NCBI RefSeq assembly: GCF_003319115.1 | Contig: NZ_QOHF01000012.1 | Span: 62,001-126,000, forward strand | Reading direction: 5' to 3' | DNA: 64,000 nucleotides | Source of the DNA: Geodermatophilus sp. TF02-6 | GTDB taxonomy: Bacteria; Actinomycetota; Actinomycetes; Mycobacteriales; Geodermatophilaceae | In this document: piece after piece, positions 7,940 through 21,288 of the stretch | Layout of the letters: each line of letters opens with the position of its first letter | Numbering within the stretch: the first letter of the stretch is position 1 | Position numbers and translations under genes: made by a program | The notes under the pieces: model-generated | The model's input: the letters and a program-made list of their open reading frames with translations, nothing else | The model's database searches: none | Told to the model about the DNA's origin: nothing

Positions 7940-10864
7940 GTGACCGCTCTGCTGCTCGCCCACCTGCTGGCCGCGGTGCTCGCACCCGTGCTGGTCCGCT
8001 GGTGGGGGCGGCAGGCCTTCCTCGTCCTGGCCCTGGTCCCGGCCGCCGCCTTCGGGTGGGTGCTGGCGCAGCTGTCGACGGTGACCGCGGGCGGCGAGGT
8101 CCGCGAGACCGTGCCCTGGGTCCCCGCCCTCGACCTGTCCATCACCCTGCGGCTGGACGCGCTGTCGCTGGCCTTCGCCGCACTGGTCACCGGGGTCGGC
8201 GCCCTGGTGCTGCTCTACTGCGCGCGGTACTTCGAACCCGACGACGAGGGCGCCGGCCGCTTCGCCGGCAACCTCACCGCCTTCGCCGGCTCGATGCTCG
8301 GCCTGGTGCTGGCCGACGACCTGCTCCTGCTCTACGTCTTCTGGGAGCTGACCACCGTCTTCTCCTTCCTCCTCATCGGGGGGGCCGGTACCCGCCGGGC
8401 CGCTCGGCGGGCGGCCAGCCAGGCGCTGATCCTGACCACGGCCGGCGGTCTGGCGATGCTGGTCGGGCTCATCCTCATCGGGCAGGCCAGCGGCAGCTAC
8501 CGGCTCTCCGAGGTCGTGGCCGCCCCCGGCAGCGGCGGGGCCGTGGTCGCCGGCACGGTACTGGTCCTCGCCGGCGCGGTCACCAAGTCCGCCCAGGTGC
8601 CCTTCCACTTCTGGCTGCCGGCCGCGATGGAGGCGCCGACCCCGGTCAGCGCCTACCTGCACGCCGCGGCGATGGTCAAGGCGGGCGTCTACCTGGTCGC
8701 CCGGATGGCCCCGGGCTTCGCCGACGTCCCCGGCTGGCGGCCGCTCGTGCTGGGCCTGGGCCTGGCGACGATGCTGGTCGGCGGCTACCGCGCCCTGCGG
8801 CAGAACGACCTCAAGCTGCTGCTGGCCTTCGGCACGGTCAGCCAGCTGGGTTTCCTGATGGTCCTCGTCGGCGGGGGCACCCGGGAGCTGGCCGCCGCCG
8901 GGCTGGCGATGACGTTGGCGCACGCGCTGTTCAAGTCCACGCTCTTCCTCACCGTCGGCGTCATCGACCACGCCACCGGCACCCGCGACCTGCGGCATCT
9001 GTCCGGCCTGGGCCGGCGGCTGCCGGTGCTGGCCGTCGTCGGCTCGCTGGCCGCCGCCTCGATGGCCGGGCTGCCCCCGCTGCTGGGGTTCGTGGGCAAG
9101 GAGGCCGCCTTCGCCGCGCTCCTGGACGGCGGCCTGCCCGACCGCACTGCCGCGCTCGGTGTCCTCGTCGGCATCGTCGTGGGCTCGGTGCTCACCGCCG
9201 CCTACACCGCCCGCTTCGTCTGGGGCGCCTTCGCCCGCAAGCCGGGCCTGCCGGCGAGCGCGCCGGCGGACCTGGTCCACCCGCCCGGTCCGCTGTTCCT
9301 GGCGGCCCCGACCGTGCTCTCGGCGACCGGGCTCGTCCTCGGGCCGGCGAGCCCGCTGCTGGAGCCCGTGGTCGCCCCCTACGCCGACACGCTGCCGCTG
9401 CTGACCCCCGAGACGGTGCCGCTGGCCCTCTGGCACGGCTGGCAGCCGGCCCTGCTGCTCTCGGCGGTCACCGTGCTGGGCGGCGCCGCGTTCTTCCTCG
9501 CCCGCACCCCCATCGCCCGCCTGCAGCGGCGGCTGGCCGTCGGCGCCTCGGCCGACGAGGGTTACTGGAACAGCATCCAGGCGCTGGACCGGCTCGCGGT
9601 GCTGGTCACCGGGACCACCCAGCGCGGGTCCCTACCGGCCTACCTGGGCACGATCATGGTCGTCGTCCTCGCCCTGCCCGGGGTGGTGCTGCTCACCCGC
9701 GCGCCCTGGCCGCAGGAGTGGCGGGCCTGGGACACCCCGGTCCAGGCGCTGGTCACCGCGGTGGTCCTGGCGGCCGCAGCGCTGGCGATCCGGATGCGGC
9801 AGCGGTTGCCCGCGGTGCTCGTCGTGGGGGTGACCGGCTACGGCACCGCGCTGCTGTTCGCCCTGCAGGGTGCCCCCGACCTGGCGCTGACCCAGTTCCT
9901 CGTCGAGACGCTCACCCTGGTCACCTGCGTGCTGGTGCTGCGCAAGCTGCCCAAGGACGTCGTCGAGCGGCACAGCGCCCGCGAGCGCTCCGCCCGGGCG
10001 GTGCTCGCGGTCGGCGTGGGCCTGCTCATGGGCGTCGTCGGCGCGGTGGCCCTCAGCTCGCGGACGGCGACGCCGGTGTCGGTGGACTACCCGGGACCGG
10101 CCTACGAGTTCGGCGGCGGGCAGAACATCGTCAACGTCACCCTGGTCGACATCCGCGCCTGGGACACCCTCGGCGAGATCTCGGTGCTGGTCGCGGCGGC
10201 CACCGGGGTGGCCAGCCTGGTCTTCCTGCGCCAGCGCACCGGCGTCCTCGTCGGCGCCGCGCGGGCGATGCGGACCCGCCGGGCCGCGGTGCCCAGCCGC
10301 CGTGCACCCCGCCGGCCGTGGCTGGCCGGCAGCGCCCTGCTCGACCCGCGGCGGCGCTCGGTCATCCTCGAGGTGATCACCCGGTTCCTGTTCCACACCA
10401 TCCTGGTGTTCTCGCTGTTCCTGCTGTTCTCCGGGCACAACCAGCCCGGTGGCGGTTTCGCCGGCGGGCTGGTGGCCGGGCTGGCCGTGGTCCTGCGCTA
10501 CCTGGCCGGTGGTCGCTACGAGCTGGGCGAGGCGGCGCCGGTCGACCCCGGCAGGGTCCTCGGCCTCGGGTTGCTCATCGCCGGCGTCAGCGCCGTGGCC
10601 GGCCTGCTGCTGGGCGGCGAGGTGCTGCAGTCGGTGATCGTCGACCTCACGCTGCCGGTGCTCGGCGACATCCACCTGGTCACGTCGCTGGTCTTCGACG
10701 TCGGCGTCTACCTGATCGTGGTCGGCCTGGTGCTCGACATCCTCCGCAGCTTCGGCGCGGCGCTCGACCGCGAGGAGGAGCGCGAGCTCGACGACGCGGC
10801 AGCCAGCGGTGACGAGGGCGGCCGCACCGAACTGCCGATGGCCGAGGAGGTGACCGTTCGATGA
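7940..10864 (+). CDS. mrpA: Mrp Na+/H+ antiporter subunit A fused to subunit B
   Basis: The GTG at 7940 gives a 974-aa polytopic membrane protein. The N-terminal two thirds is the NuoL-like proton-translocating unit, with conserved 'VPFHFWLPAAMEAPTPVSAYLHAAAMVKAGVYL' and 'KLLLAFGTVSQLGFL'. After a central MrpA-specific region ('YWNSIQALDRLAVLVTG', about residues 535-550) the C-terminus is an MnhB domain ('HTILVFSLFLLFSGHNQPGGGFAGGLVAGLA'). Fusion of A and B is the form common in actinobacteria and explains why no separate mrpB is present. The complex exchanges Na+ for H+ at the cytoplasmic membrane and serves pH and salt tolerance. This is the first gene of a tightly overlapping six-gene operon. 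Confidence 0.95.
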   Translation: MTALLLAHLLAAVLAPVLVRWWGRQAFLVLALVPAAAFGWVLAQLSTVTAGGEVRETVPWVPALDLSITLRLDALSLAFAALVTGVGALVLLYCARYFEPDDEGAGRFAGNLTAFAGSMLGLVLADDLLLLYVFWELTTVFSFLLIGGAGTRRAARRAASQALILTTAGGLAMLVGLILIGQASGSYRLSEVVAAPGSGGAVVAGTVLVLAGAVTKSAQVPFHFWLPAAMEAPTPVSAYLHAAAMVKAGVYLVARMAPGFADVPGWRPLVLGLGLATMLVGGYRALRQNDLKLLLAFGTVSQLGFLMVLVGGGTRELAAAGLAMTLAHALFKSTLFLTVGVIDHATGTRDLRHLSGLGRRLPVLAVVGSLAAASMAGLPPLLGFVGKEAAFAALLDGGLPDRTAALGVLVGIVVGSVLTAAYTARFVWGAFARKPGLPASAPADLVHPPGPLFLAAPTVLSATGLVLGPASPLLEPVVAPYADTLPLLTPETVPLALWHGWQPALLLSAVTVLGGAAFFLARTPIARLQRRLAVGASADEGYWNSIQALDRLAVLVTGTTQRGSLPAYLGTIMVVVLALPGVVLLTRAPWPQEWRAWDTPVQALVTAVVLAAAALAIRMRQRLPAVLVVGVTGYGTALLFALQGAPDLALTQFLVETLTLVTCVLVLRKLPKDVVERHSARERSARAVLAVGVGLLMGVVGAVALSSRTATPVSVDYPGPAYEFGGGQNIVNVTLVDIRAWDTLGEISVLVAAATGVASLVFLRQRTGVLVGAARAMRTRRAAVPSRRAPRRPWLAGSALLDPRRRSVILEVITRFLFHTILVFSLFLLFSGHNQPGGGFAGGLVAGLAVVLRYLAGGRYELGEAAPVDPGRVLGLGLLIAGVSAVAGLLLGGEVLQSVIVDLTLPVLGDIHLVTSLVFDVGVYLIVVGLVLDILRSFGAALDREEERELDDAAASGDEGGRTELPMAEEVTVR

Positions 10865-11379
10865 CGCCGACCGTGGTGCTCCCGGTGCTCATCGGGGGGC
10901 TGTACGCCGCCGGGCTGTACCTGATGCTCGACCGCAGCCTCACCCGCGTGCTGCTCGGCTTCCTCCTGCTGGGCAACGCCACCAACCTGCTGCTGCTCTC
11001 GGCCGGCGGGCCCGCCGGGCTGGCGCCGCTGCTCGGCTACGCCGAGCCCGAACAGATGAGCGACCCGCTGCCCCAGGCGCTGATCCTCACCGCCATCGTG
11101 ATCACCTTCGCCGCCTCGGCGTTCCTGCTGGCGCTCATCTACCGGTCGTGGCGACTGGTCCGCGAGGAGTCCGTCGGGATCGACGAGGAGGACCGGCGGG
11201 TCGCGGCGCGCTCCGGTCAGGACGCCGACGAGATCGACCCCGACCAACTGGCGCCGGAGGACCGTCCCGCCGGCCACGCCGACAGCCTGCACGGGCCGCA
11301 CGTCGAGGAGCCGGACGGGCACCTCGCCGTGCCCTCCGACGACGTGGACCTGGCGCGTCCGCGGGGAGGCGCCCGGTGA
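10861..11379 (+). CDS. mrpC: Mrp antiporter subunit C (NuoK-like)
   Basis: The 172-aa product starts with three membrane helices typical of MnhC/NuoK (LPVLIGGLYAAGLYLMLDRSLTRVLLGFLLLGNATNLLLL, then 'DPLPQALILTAIVITFAASAFLLALIYR'). It is longer than most MrpC proteins (about 110-125 aa) because of a hydrophilic, Asp/Glu-rich C-terminal tail of roughly 70 residues. The start overlaps the stop of mrpA by 4 bp (ATGA), so translational coupling is likely. Confidence 0.95.
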   Translation: MTPTVVLPVLIGGLYAAGLYLMLDRSLTRVLLGFLLLGNATNLLLLSAGGPAGLAPLLGYAEPEQMSDPLPQALILTAIVITFAASAFLLALIYRSWRLVREESVGIDEEDRRVAARSGQDADEIDPDQLAPEDRPAGHADSLHGPHVEEPDGHLAVPSDDVDLARPRGGAR

Positions 11380-13019
11380 TCAGCGCGCTGACCCCCCTGC
11401 CGGTGCTGCTGCCGCTGCTGGGTGCCGCGGCGGCGCTGCTGGCCGGCCACCACCCGGCGATCCAGCGGACGGTCAGCGTCGCCGTCCTCACCGCGGTGGT
11501 CGGGGTGTCGCTGACCCTGCTGCTGCTGGCCGACGCGGAGGGCGCGACCTCGGTGGCCGTCGGCGGCTGGCCGGTGCCGCTGGGCATCGTGCTGGTCGTC
11601 GACCGGCTCTCGGCGCTCATGCTGGTCGTCGCCTCGACCGTCGCGCTCGGGGTGCTCCTGTTCGCCGTCGGTCAGGGCTCGGCCGACGGGGACGAGGACA
11701 CACCCATCTCGATCTTCCACCCGACCTTCCTGGTGCTGGTCGCCGGCGTGAGCAACGCCTTCCTGGCCGGCGACCTGTTCAACCTCTACGTCGGGTTCGA
11801 GATCCTGCTGGTCGCCAGCTACGTGCTGCTCACCCTCGGCGGGACGGCGCCGCGCATCCGCGGTGGCATCACCTACGTCGTGGTCAGCCTGACCAGCTCG
11901 CTGCTGTTCCTCGCCGCCCTCGCCCTGACCTACGCCGCCGCGGGCACGGTGAACATGGCGCAGCTGGCCCTCCGGCTCCCCGAGCTGCCGTCGGGGACCC
12001 AGCTGCTCATCCAGTCGATGCTGCTCATCGCCTTCGGGATCAAGGCCGCGGTGTTCCCGCTCTACGCCTGGCTGCCCGACAGCTACCCCACCGCCCCGGC
12101 CCCGGTGACCGCGGTGTTCGCCGGCCTGCTCACCAAGGTCGGCGTCTACGCCATCATCCGCACCCAGACCCTGCTGTTCCCCGGCGGCGCGCTGGACGAC
12201 CTGCTGCTGTGGGCGGCGCTGGCCACGATGCTCGTCGGGATCCTCGGCGCGGTGGCGCAGACCGACATCCGGCGGATGCTGTCGTTCACCCTGGTCAGCC
12301 ACATCGGTTACATGGTCTTCGGCATCGGCCTGGCGACGGCGGCCGGGCTGGCCGGTGCCATCTTCTACGTCGCCCACCACATCGCCATCCAGACCACGCT
12401 GTTCCTCGTCGCGGGCCTCGTCGAGCGCCAGGGCGGGTCGACGTCCATCGACCGGCTCGGCGGGCTGGCCCGGCTCTCCCCGCTGCTCGGCGTCCTCTAC
12501 CTGGTCCCCGCTCTCAACCTGGCCGGCATCCCGCCGCTGTCCGGCTTCATCGGCAAGGCCGGCCTGCTGCAAGCCGGCGTCGCCGACGGCCGCGCGCTGG
12601 CGCTCACCCTGGTCGCGGCCGCCGCCGTGGTCAGCCTGCTCACGCTGATCCCGGTCGCCCGGGTGTGGACCCGAGCGTTCTGGCGCGCGACACCCGGCGA
12701 GGTCGTGCCGGACAGCGGTGCGGTCGCCTCCGGGCTGGGCGGCGGGCAGGCCCCCGTCGAGCAGACCGCCTGGGAGCGCCACCAGGCCGTGGCCACCGCG
12801 GCGCACCCGGCCGACCTCGCCGAGCAGGGCACCCGGGAGCCGAGCGACCGGCCGATGCCCCCGCTGATGGTGGCGGCCACGGCGGGCATGGTCGGCGTCA
12901 CCGTCGCCCTGACGGTGCTGGCCGGCCCCCTGTACGGGCTGGCCGACCGCGCGTCCGCGGACCTGCTCGAGCGCACGCCCTACATCACGGCGGTGTTCGG
13001 GACGGAGGGGTCGGGATGA
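11376..13019 (+). CDS. mrpD: Mrp antiporter subunit D (NuoN/M-like)
   Basis: The GTG at 11376 overlaps the mrpC stop by 4 bp. The 547-aa product is a polytopic NuoM/N-type antiporter subunit with the conserved 'KAAVFPLYAWLPDSYPTAPAPVTAVFAGLLTKVGVYAI' helix pair and 'DIRRMLSFTLVSHIGYMVFGIG'. An Ala/Pro/Glu-rich loop of about 70 residues (around 445-505) separates the last helices from the rest. It is expected to form a second proton path in the Mrp complex beside MrpA. Confidence 0.95.
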   Translation: MISALTPLPVLLPLLGAAAALLAGHHPAIQRTVSVAVLTAVVGVSLTLLLLADAEGATSVAVGGWPVPLGIVLVVDRLSALMLVVASTVALGVLLFAVGQGSADGDEDTPISIFHPTFLVLVAGVSNAFLAGDLFNLYVGFEILLVASYVLLTLGGTAPRIRGGITYVVVSLTSSLLFLAALALTYAAAGTVNMAQLALRLPELPSGTQLLIQSMLLIAFGIKAAVFPLYAWLPDSYPTAPAPVTAVFAGLLTKVGVYAIIRTQTLLFPGGALDDLLLWAALATMLVGILGAVAQTDIRRMLSFTLVSHIGYMVFGIGLATAAGLAGAIFYVAHHIAIQTTLFLVAGLVERQGGSTSIDRLGGLARLSPLLGVLYLVPALNLAGIPPLSGFIGKAGLLQAGVADGRALALTLVAAAAVVSLLTLIPVARVWTRAFWRATPGEVVPDSGAVASGLGGGQAPVEQTAWERHQAVATAAHPADLAEQGTREPSDRPMPPLMVAATAGMVGVTVALTVLAGPLYGLADRASADLLERTPYITAVFGTEGSG

Positions 13020-13582
13020 GCACCGAGGCGCGCCGCGACTGGATCCGTCACGACCTGCCCCTGCTGGTCTGGCTGGTGGTGGTGTGGATTCTGCTGTGGG
13101 GGGACTGGTCCTGGGCCAACCTGATCGGGGGGGTGCTCGTGGCGCTGGCCGTCACCTGGCTGCTGCCGCTGCCCCCGGCACCGGGGGGTCTGCGGTTCCG
13201 GGCGGGGCCGTTCGTGGTGCTGCTCGGCCGGTTCGTCCGCGACCTGGTCGTCTCCAGCGTCGAGGTGGCCTGGGTGGCGTTCCGGCCCGGACCACCGCCG
13301 CGGGGCGCGGTCATCTCGGTCCAGCTGCGCACCGACTCCGACCTGCTGCTGACCATCGTGGCCGAGATGCTGTGCCTGGTCCCCGGGTCCATCGTCATCG
13401 ACCTGGACCGCGAGCACCTGCAGATCGCGCTGCACGTGCTCTCCGTCCGCGACATGGACGAGGTCCGCGAGCAGGAGGCGCGGGTGCTGGCCCAGGAGGA
13501 GCGGGTGGTGCGGGCGTTCGGGAGCTCGGACGACGTCGCGGCCCTCGACCGCGTACCCGTGCAGACAGGAGGGCGTCGATGA
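13016..13582 (+). CDS. mrpE: Mrp antiporter subunit E
   Basis: The ATG at 13016 overlaps the end of mrpD by 4 bp. The 188-aa product matches MnhE, with an N-terminal pair of helices (LPLLVWLVVVWILLWGDWSWANLIGGVLVALAVTWLLPL) and the family-typical 'RTDSDLLLTIVAEMLCLVPGSIVIDLDREHLQIALHVL' segment. The C-terminal part is soluble and charged. It is a structural subunit of the Mrp complex. Confidence 0.94.
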   Translation: MSTEARRDWIRHDLPLLVWLVVVWILLWGDWSWANLIGGVLVALAVTWLLPLPPAPGGLRFRAGPFVVLLGRFVRDLVVSSVEVAWVAFRPGPPPRGAVISVQLRTDSDLLLTIVAEMLCLVPGSIVIDLDREHLQIALHVLSVRDMDEVREQEARVLAQEERVVRAFGSSDDVAALDRVPVQTGGRR

Positions 13583-13905
13583 CGGTGGCCTACTGGCTGA
13601 TCTTCGCCCTGATCGGCACCGGTGCGGTGTGCACCCTGGCCCGGCTGGCCCTCGGCCCGTCCCTGCTCGACCGGGTGGTGGCCACCGACACGCTGCTCGT
13701 CATCATCTCCGCGGGTCTGGCGGTGCACGCCGGGCTCACCCGCGACCCCACCGACGTCCGGGTGCTGGTGGTGGTGTCACTGCTGGCGTTCGTGGGCTCG
13801 GTGTCGGTGGCGCGCTACGTCGGCGGCATGCTGCTGCGCTCCTCCGGTGACGGGCAGGACGCCGGCCTGCCGGAGGCGACCGAGGTGCGCGAGGCGCGGC
13901 GGTGA
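13579..13905 (+). CDS. mrpF: Mrp antiporter subunit F
   Basis: This 108-aa, three-helix protein has the MnhF pattern 'CTLARLALGPSLLDRVVATDTLLVIISAGLAVHAG' followed by 'VLVVVSLLAFVGSVSVARYVGG'. Its ATG overlaps mrpE by 4 bp, following an AGGAGGG site. The last 25 residues form a charged cytoplasmic tail. Confidence 0.94.
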   Translation: MTVAYWLIFALIGTGAVCTLARLALGPSLLDRVVATDTLLVIISAGLAVHAGLTRDPTDVRVLVVVSLLAFVGSVSVARYVGGMLLRSSGDGQDAGLPEATEVREARR

Positions 13906-14324
13906 GCACGCTCGCCGACGTCGTGGCGCTGACCTGTCTGGTGGCCGGCGCGCTCCTCTGCCTGACCGCCGGCGTCGGCCTGCTCCGCTTCCCCGACGTG
14001 CTGGCGCGGATGCACGCCGGCACCAAGCCCCAGGTGCTGGGGGTGTTGCTGGTCATGGTCGGGGCCGCCATCCGGCTGGAGAGCACCTCCACCACCTGGA
14101 TGCTGTCGCTGGTGGCCGCCTTCCAGCTCATGACGGCGCCGGTGAGCGCGCACCTGGTCAGCCGGGTGGCGTACCGGCGCCGGCACGTCCGCCGCGACCT
14201 GCTGCTGGTCGACGAGCTGCGCGACGGCAGCCACGAGGACCGGTTCTACCGCGGCGACGAGCCCGCCGACGCCCCGCCCGAGGAGCCCGACGTCGCCGCC
14301 GCGGAGTGGCGCGAGGGCCGTTGA
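13902..14324 (+). CDS. mrpG: Mrp antiporter subunit G
   Basis: The 140-aa product matches MnhG, with 'LTAGVGLLRFPDVLARMHAGTKPQVLGVLLVMVGAAIRL' and a third helix before a charged tail of about 50 residues that is longer than in most MnhG proteins. Its GTG start overlaps mrpF by 4 bp. It closes the operon: the stop codon TGA is shared with the first bases of a GAAGGACC palindromic element that probably ends transcription. Confidence 0.94.
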   Translation: MSTLADVVALTCLVAGALLCLTAGVGLLRFPDVLARMHAGTKPQVLGVLLVMVGAAIRLESTSTTWMLSLVAAFQLMTAPVSAHLVSRVAYRRRHVRRDLLLVDELRDGSHEDRFYRGDEPADAPPEEPDVAAAEWREGR

Positions 14325-14379
14325 AGGACCCCGTCCTCCCCACCCTTGGCAGGCTCAGGGCGGGGCCCTGGACGGGGCC
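14323..14379 (+). terminator. GAAGGACC-type palindromic element at the end of mrpG
   Basis: The element begins GAAGGACCCCGTCC inside the mrpG stop codon and ends GGACGGGGCC, so its two ends pair as a GC stem around a middle that contains further complementary G/C runs. It is one of eight related loci in this window. It separates the convergent mrpG and leuA genes. Its use as a terminator is inferred from position and folding; no U-run follows. Confidence 0.65.
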
Positions 14380-14390
14380 GTTCCATCACG

Positions 14391-16184
<1,794 letters not shown>

Positions 16185-16213
16185 TCAGCGCGGGCGCCGG
16201 GAACGCGCTCTGT

Positions 16214-16268
16214 CCACGGCGAGGTCTCCGCGGCGAGGGGGCCGACCTAGGAGAGGGCCTCGCCGCGG
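16214..16268 (-). promoter_or_regulatory. leuA attenuator: competing hairpin arms
   Basis: On the minus strand the RNA contains CCGCGGCGAGG (16268-16258, within the leader peptide codons) and its exact complement CCTCGCCGCGG (16238-16228), an 11-bp perfect stem. A second near-complement, CCTCGCCGTGG (16224-16214), can pair with the same 5' arm with only one weak pair. Two mutually exclusive partners for one arm, just behind a Leu-rich leader ORF, is the layout expected of a translation-coupled attenuator. The folding itself is inferred by eye. Confidence 0.7.
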
Positions 16269-16294
16269 CGGGTAAGCAGGAGGCTGCCGCGCAC
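16247..16294 (-). CDS. leuL: leuA leader peptide (15 aa, three consecutive Leu codons)
   Basis: A GTG at 16294, preceded by GGTGAGGGC, opens a 15-residue frame reading MRGSLLLTRRGEALS and ending TAG at 16247. Three consecutive leucine codons (CTC CTG CTT) sit in the middle and a fourth near the end. Its position about 110 bp upstream of leuA, overlapping the first hairpin arm, marks it as a leucine-sensing leader as known for leuA of Streptomyces and corynebacteria. Stalling at the Leu codons would free the downstream arm and allow read-through. Confidence 0.75.
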   Translation of the reverse strand: MRGSLLLTRRGEALS

Positions 16295-16314
16295 GCCCTC
16301 ACCGTAGCAGCGGG

Positions 16315-16947
16315 TCAGGCCAGGTCGCAGCCACACGGGCAGTCGGGGGCGTGCACCGGCCTTCTCGAGCCGTCGTCGAGCTCGTCGCACAGCGGTGGGC
16401 AGGTGCACGTCCACTCCTGCCGTTCCGGCAGCTCGCCGGCCTCCCGTCGCCGCCGGACCTCCTCCTGCCGCCGTTGCCAGGCCGCCTGTTGCCGACGCGC
16501 CCTGCGAGCCGCCGGCGAGTCGCCCGGCTGCGGGAGCTGGTGGTCGTCGGGCACGCCCAGCCGGCCGCGCCAGTGGTCGCGGGTGTACCGGAGCCGGTCG
16601 TAGGTGTACCAGGGCTGCTGCCTGCTGTACCGGCTGTCGCCGTGCCACCAGTCCTCGTCCCCGTAGCGGGTGTCCAGGTGGGCGGGGAACCGCCGACCGC
16701 CCTCGTCACGGACCGCGCCGGGGTCCATGCCCGGCACCTGTCGGCCCTCGGCGTCGACCAGCGCTAGCCGCAGCCCGGCCAGCTCGGCCGCCCGGGCCAG
16801 CACGTGCGTCGGCAGACCGCGGCGTCCGCCCTCGGCGTGCGACACGGTCGAGGCCGAGATGCCGCAGGCCGCCGCCAGCTCGCGTTGCGACAGGTCCGCC
16901 TGCCGGCGGATGCGCCGCAGCAGCCCGGGGAGGTCGAACTCGTCCAC
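16315..16947 (-). CDS. XRE-family helix-turn-helix regulator with Cys-rich C-terminus
   Basis: The GTG at 16947 gives 210 aa. An N-terminal XRE domain is clear (about residues 8-65, 'LLRRIRRQADLSQRELAAACGISASTVSHAEGGRRG'). The middle is hydrophilic and Trp/Tyr-rich ('RYGDEDWWHGDSRYSRQQPWYTYDRLRY'), followed by an Arg/Gln helix. The end carries six cysteines (CTCPPLCDE... CPCGCD) that could bind a metal. The effector and targets are unknown. It precedes the leuA leader on the same strand, about 20 bp away, so transcripts entering from it could reach the attenuator. Confidence 0.82.
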   Translation of the reverse strand: MDEFDLPGLLRRIRRQADLSQRELAAACGISASTVSHAEGGRRGLPTHVLARAAELAGLRLALVDAEGRQVPGMDPGAVRDEGGRRFPAHLDTRYGDEDWWHGDSRYSRQQPWYTYDRLRYTRDHWRGRLGVPDDHQLPQPGDSPAARRARRQQAAWQRRQEEVRRRREAGELPERQEWTCTCPPLCDELDDGSRRPVHAPDCPCGCDLA

Positions 16948-17065
16948 CAGGACAGCGTCGGATGGCCAGGACCCACCGGTGCTCCTCGGGGACGGGCTGT
17001 GGAGGGATCGTGCCCTGTGGACGCGCAAGGCCGGGGTGTCCTCCGGCGAGCTCGTGCTCTGCCTG

Positions 17066-17156
17066 CGGTGGGTACGCAGTGCACGAGCGTGCCGGGGGCC
17101 GGGAGGTGTCGCTCCTGGTGCTGTGCGTGCGGTGGGTACGCAGCGCACGAGCGTGC
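17066..17156. repeat. direct repeat of about 28 bp, two copies 63 bp apart
   Basis: The stretch GCGGTGGGTACGCAG(T/C)GCACGAGCGTGC occurs at 17066-17093 and 17129-17156 with a single difference, and similarity extends weakly to the left of each copy (CTCTGCCT/CTGTGCGT). Each copy contains partly self-complementary ends (GTGCG...CGCAC). It lies in the 263-bp gap upstream of the XRE gene and downstream of the phospholipase D-like gene. Operator sites for the XRE protein are one possible reading; relics of a tandem repeat are another. Confidence 0.7.
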
Positions 17157-17210
17157 GGGGAGCAGGTGTCTGGCTGCCGGAGCGGCGGGCCGCTGGAGCC
17201 GGCGGTGCGG

Positions 17211-21194
<3,984 letters not shown>

Positions 21195-21288
21195 CCGGAC
21201 CGACCTGTGCGGGTTCCCAGGCCACGCGCAGCATCTCGGCCTACCCTTCCCCGGTCCCTGCCCAGCAGCGAGCAGCGAACGGGGGACC

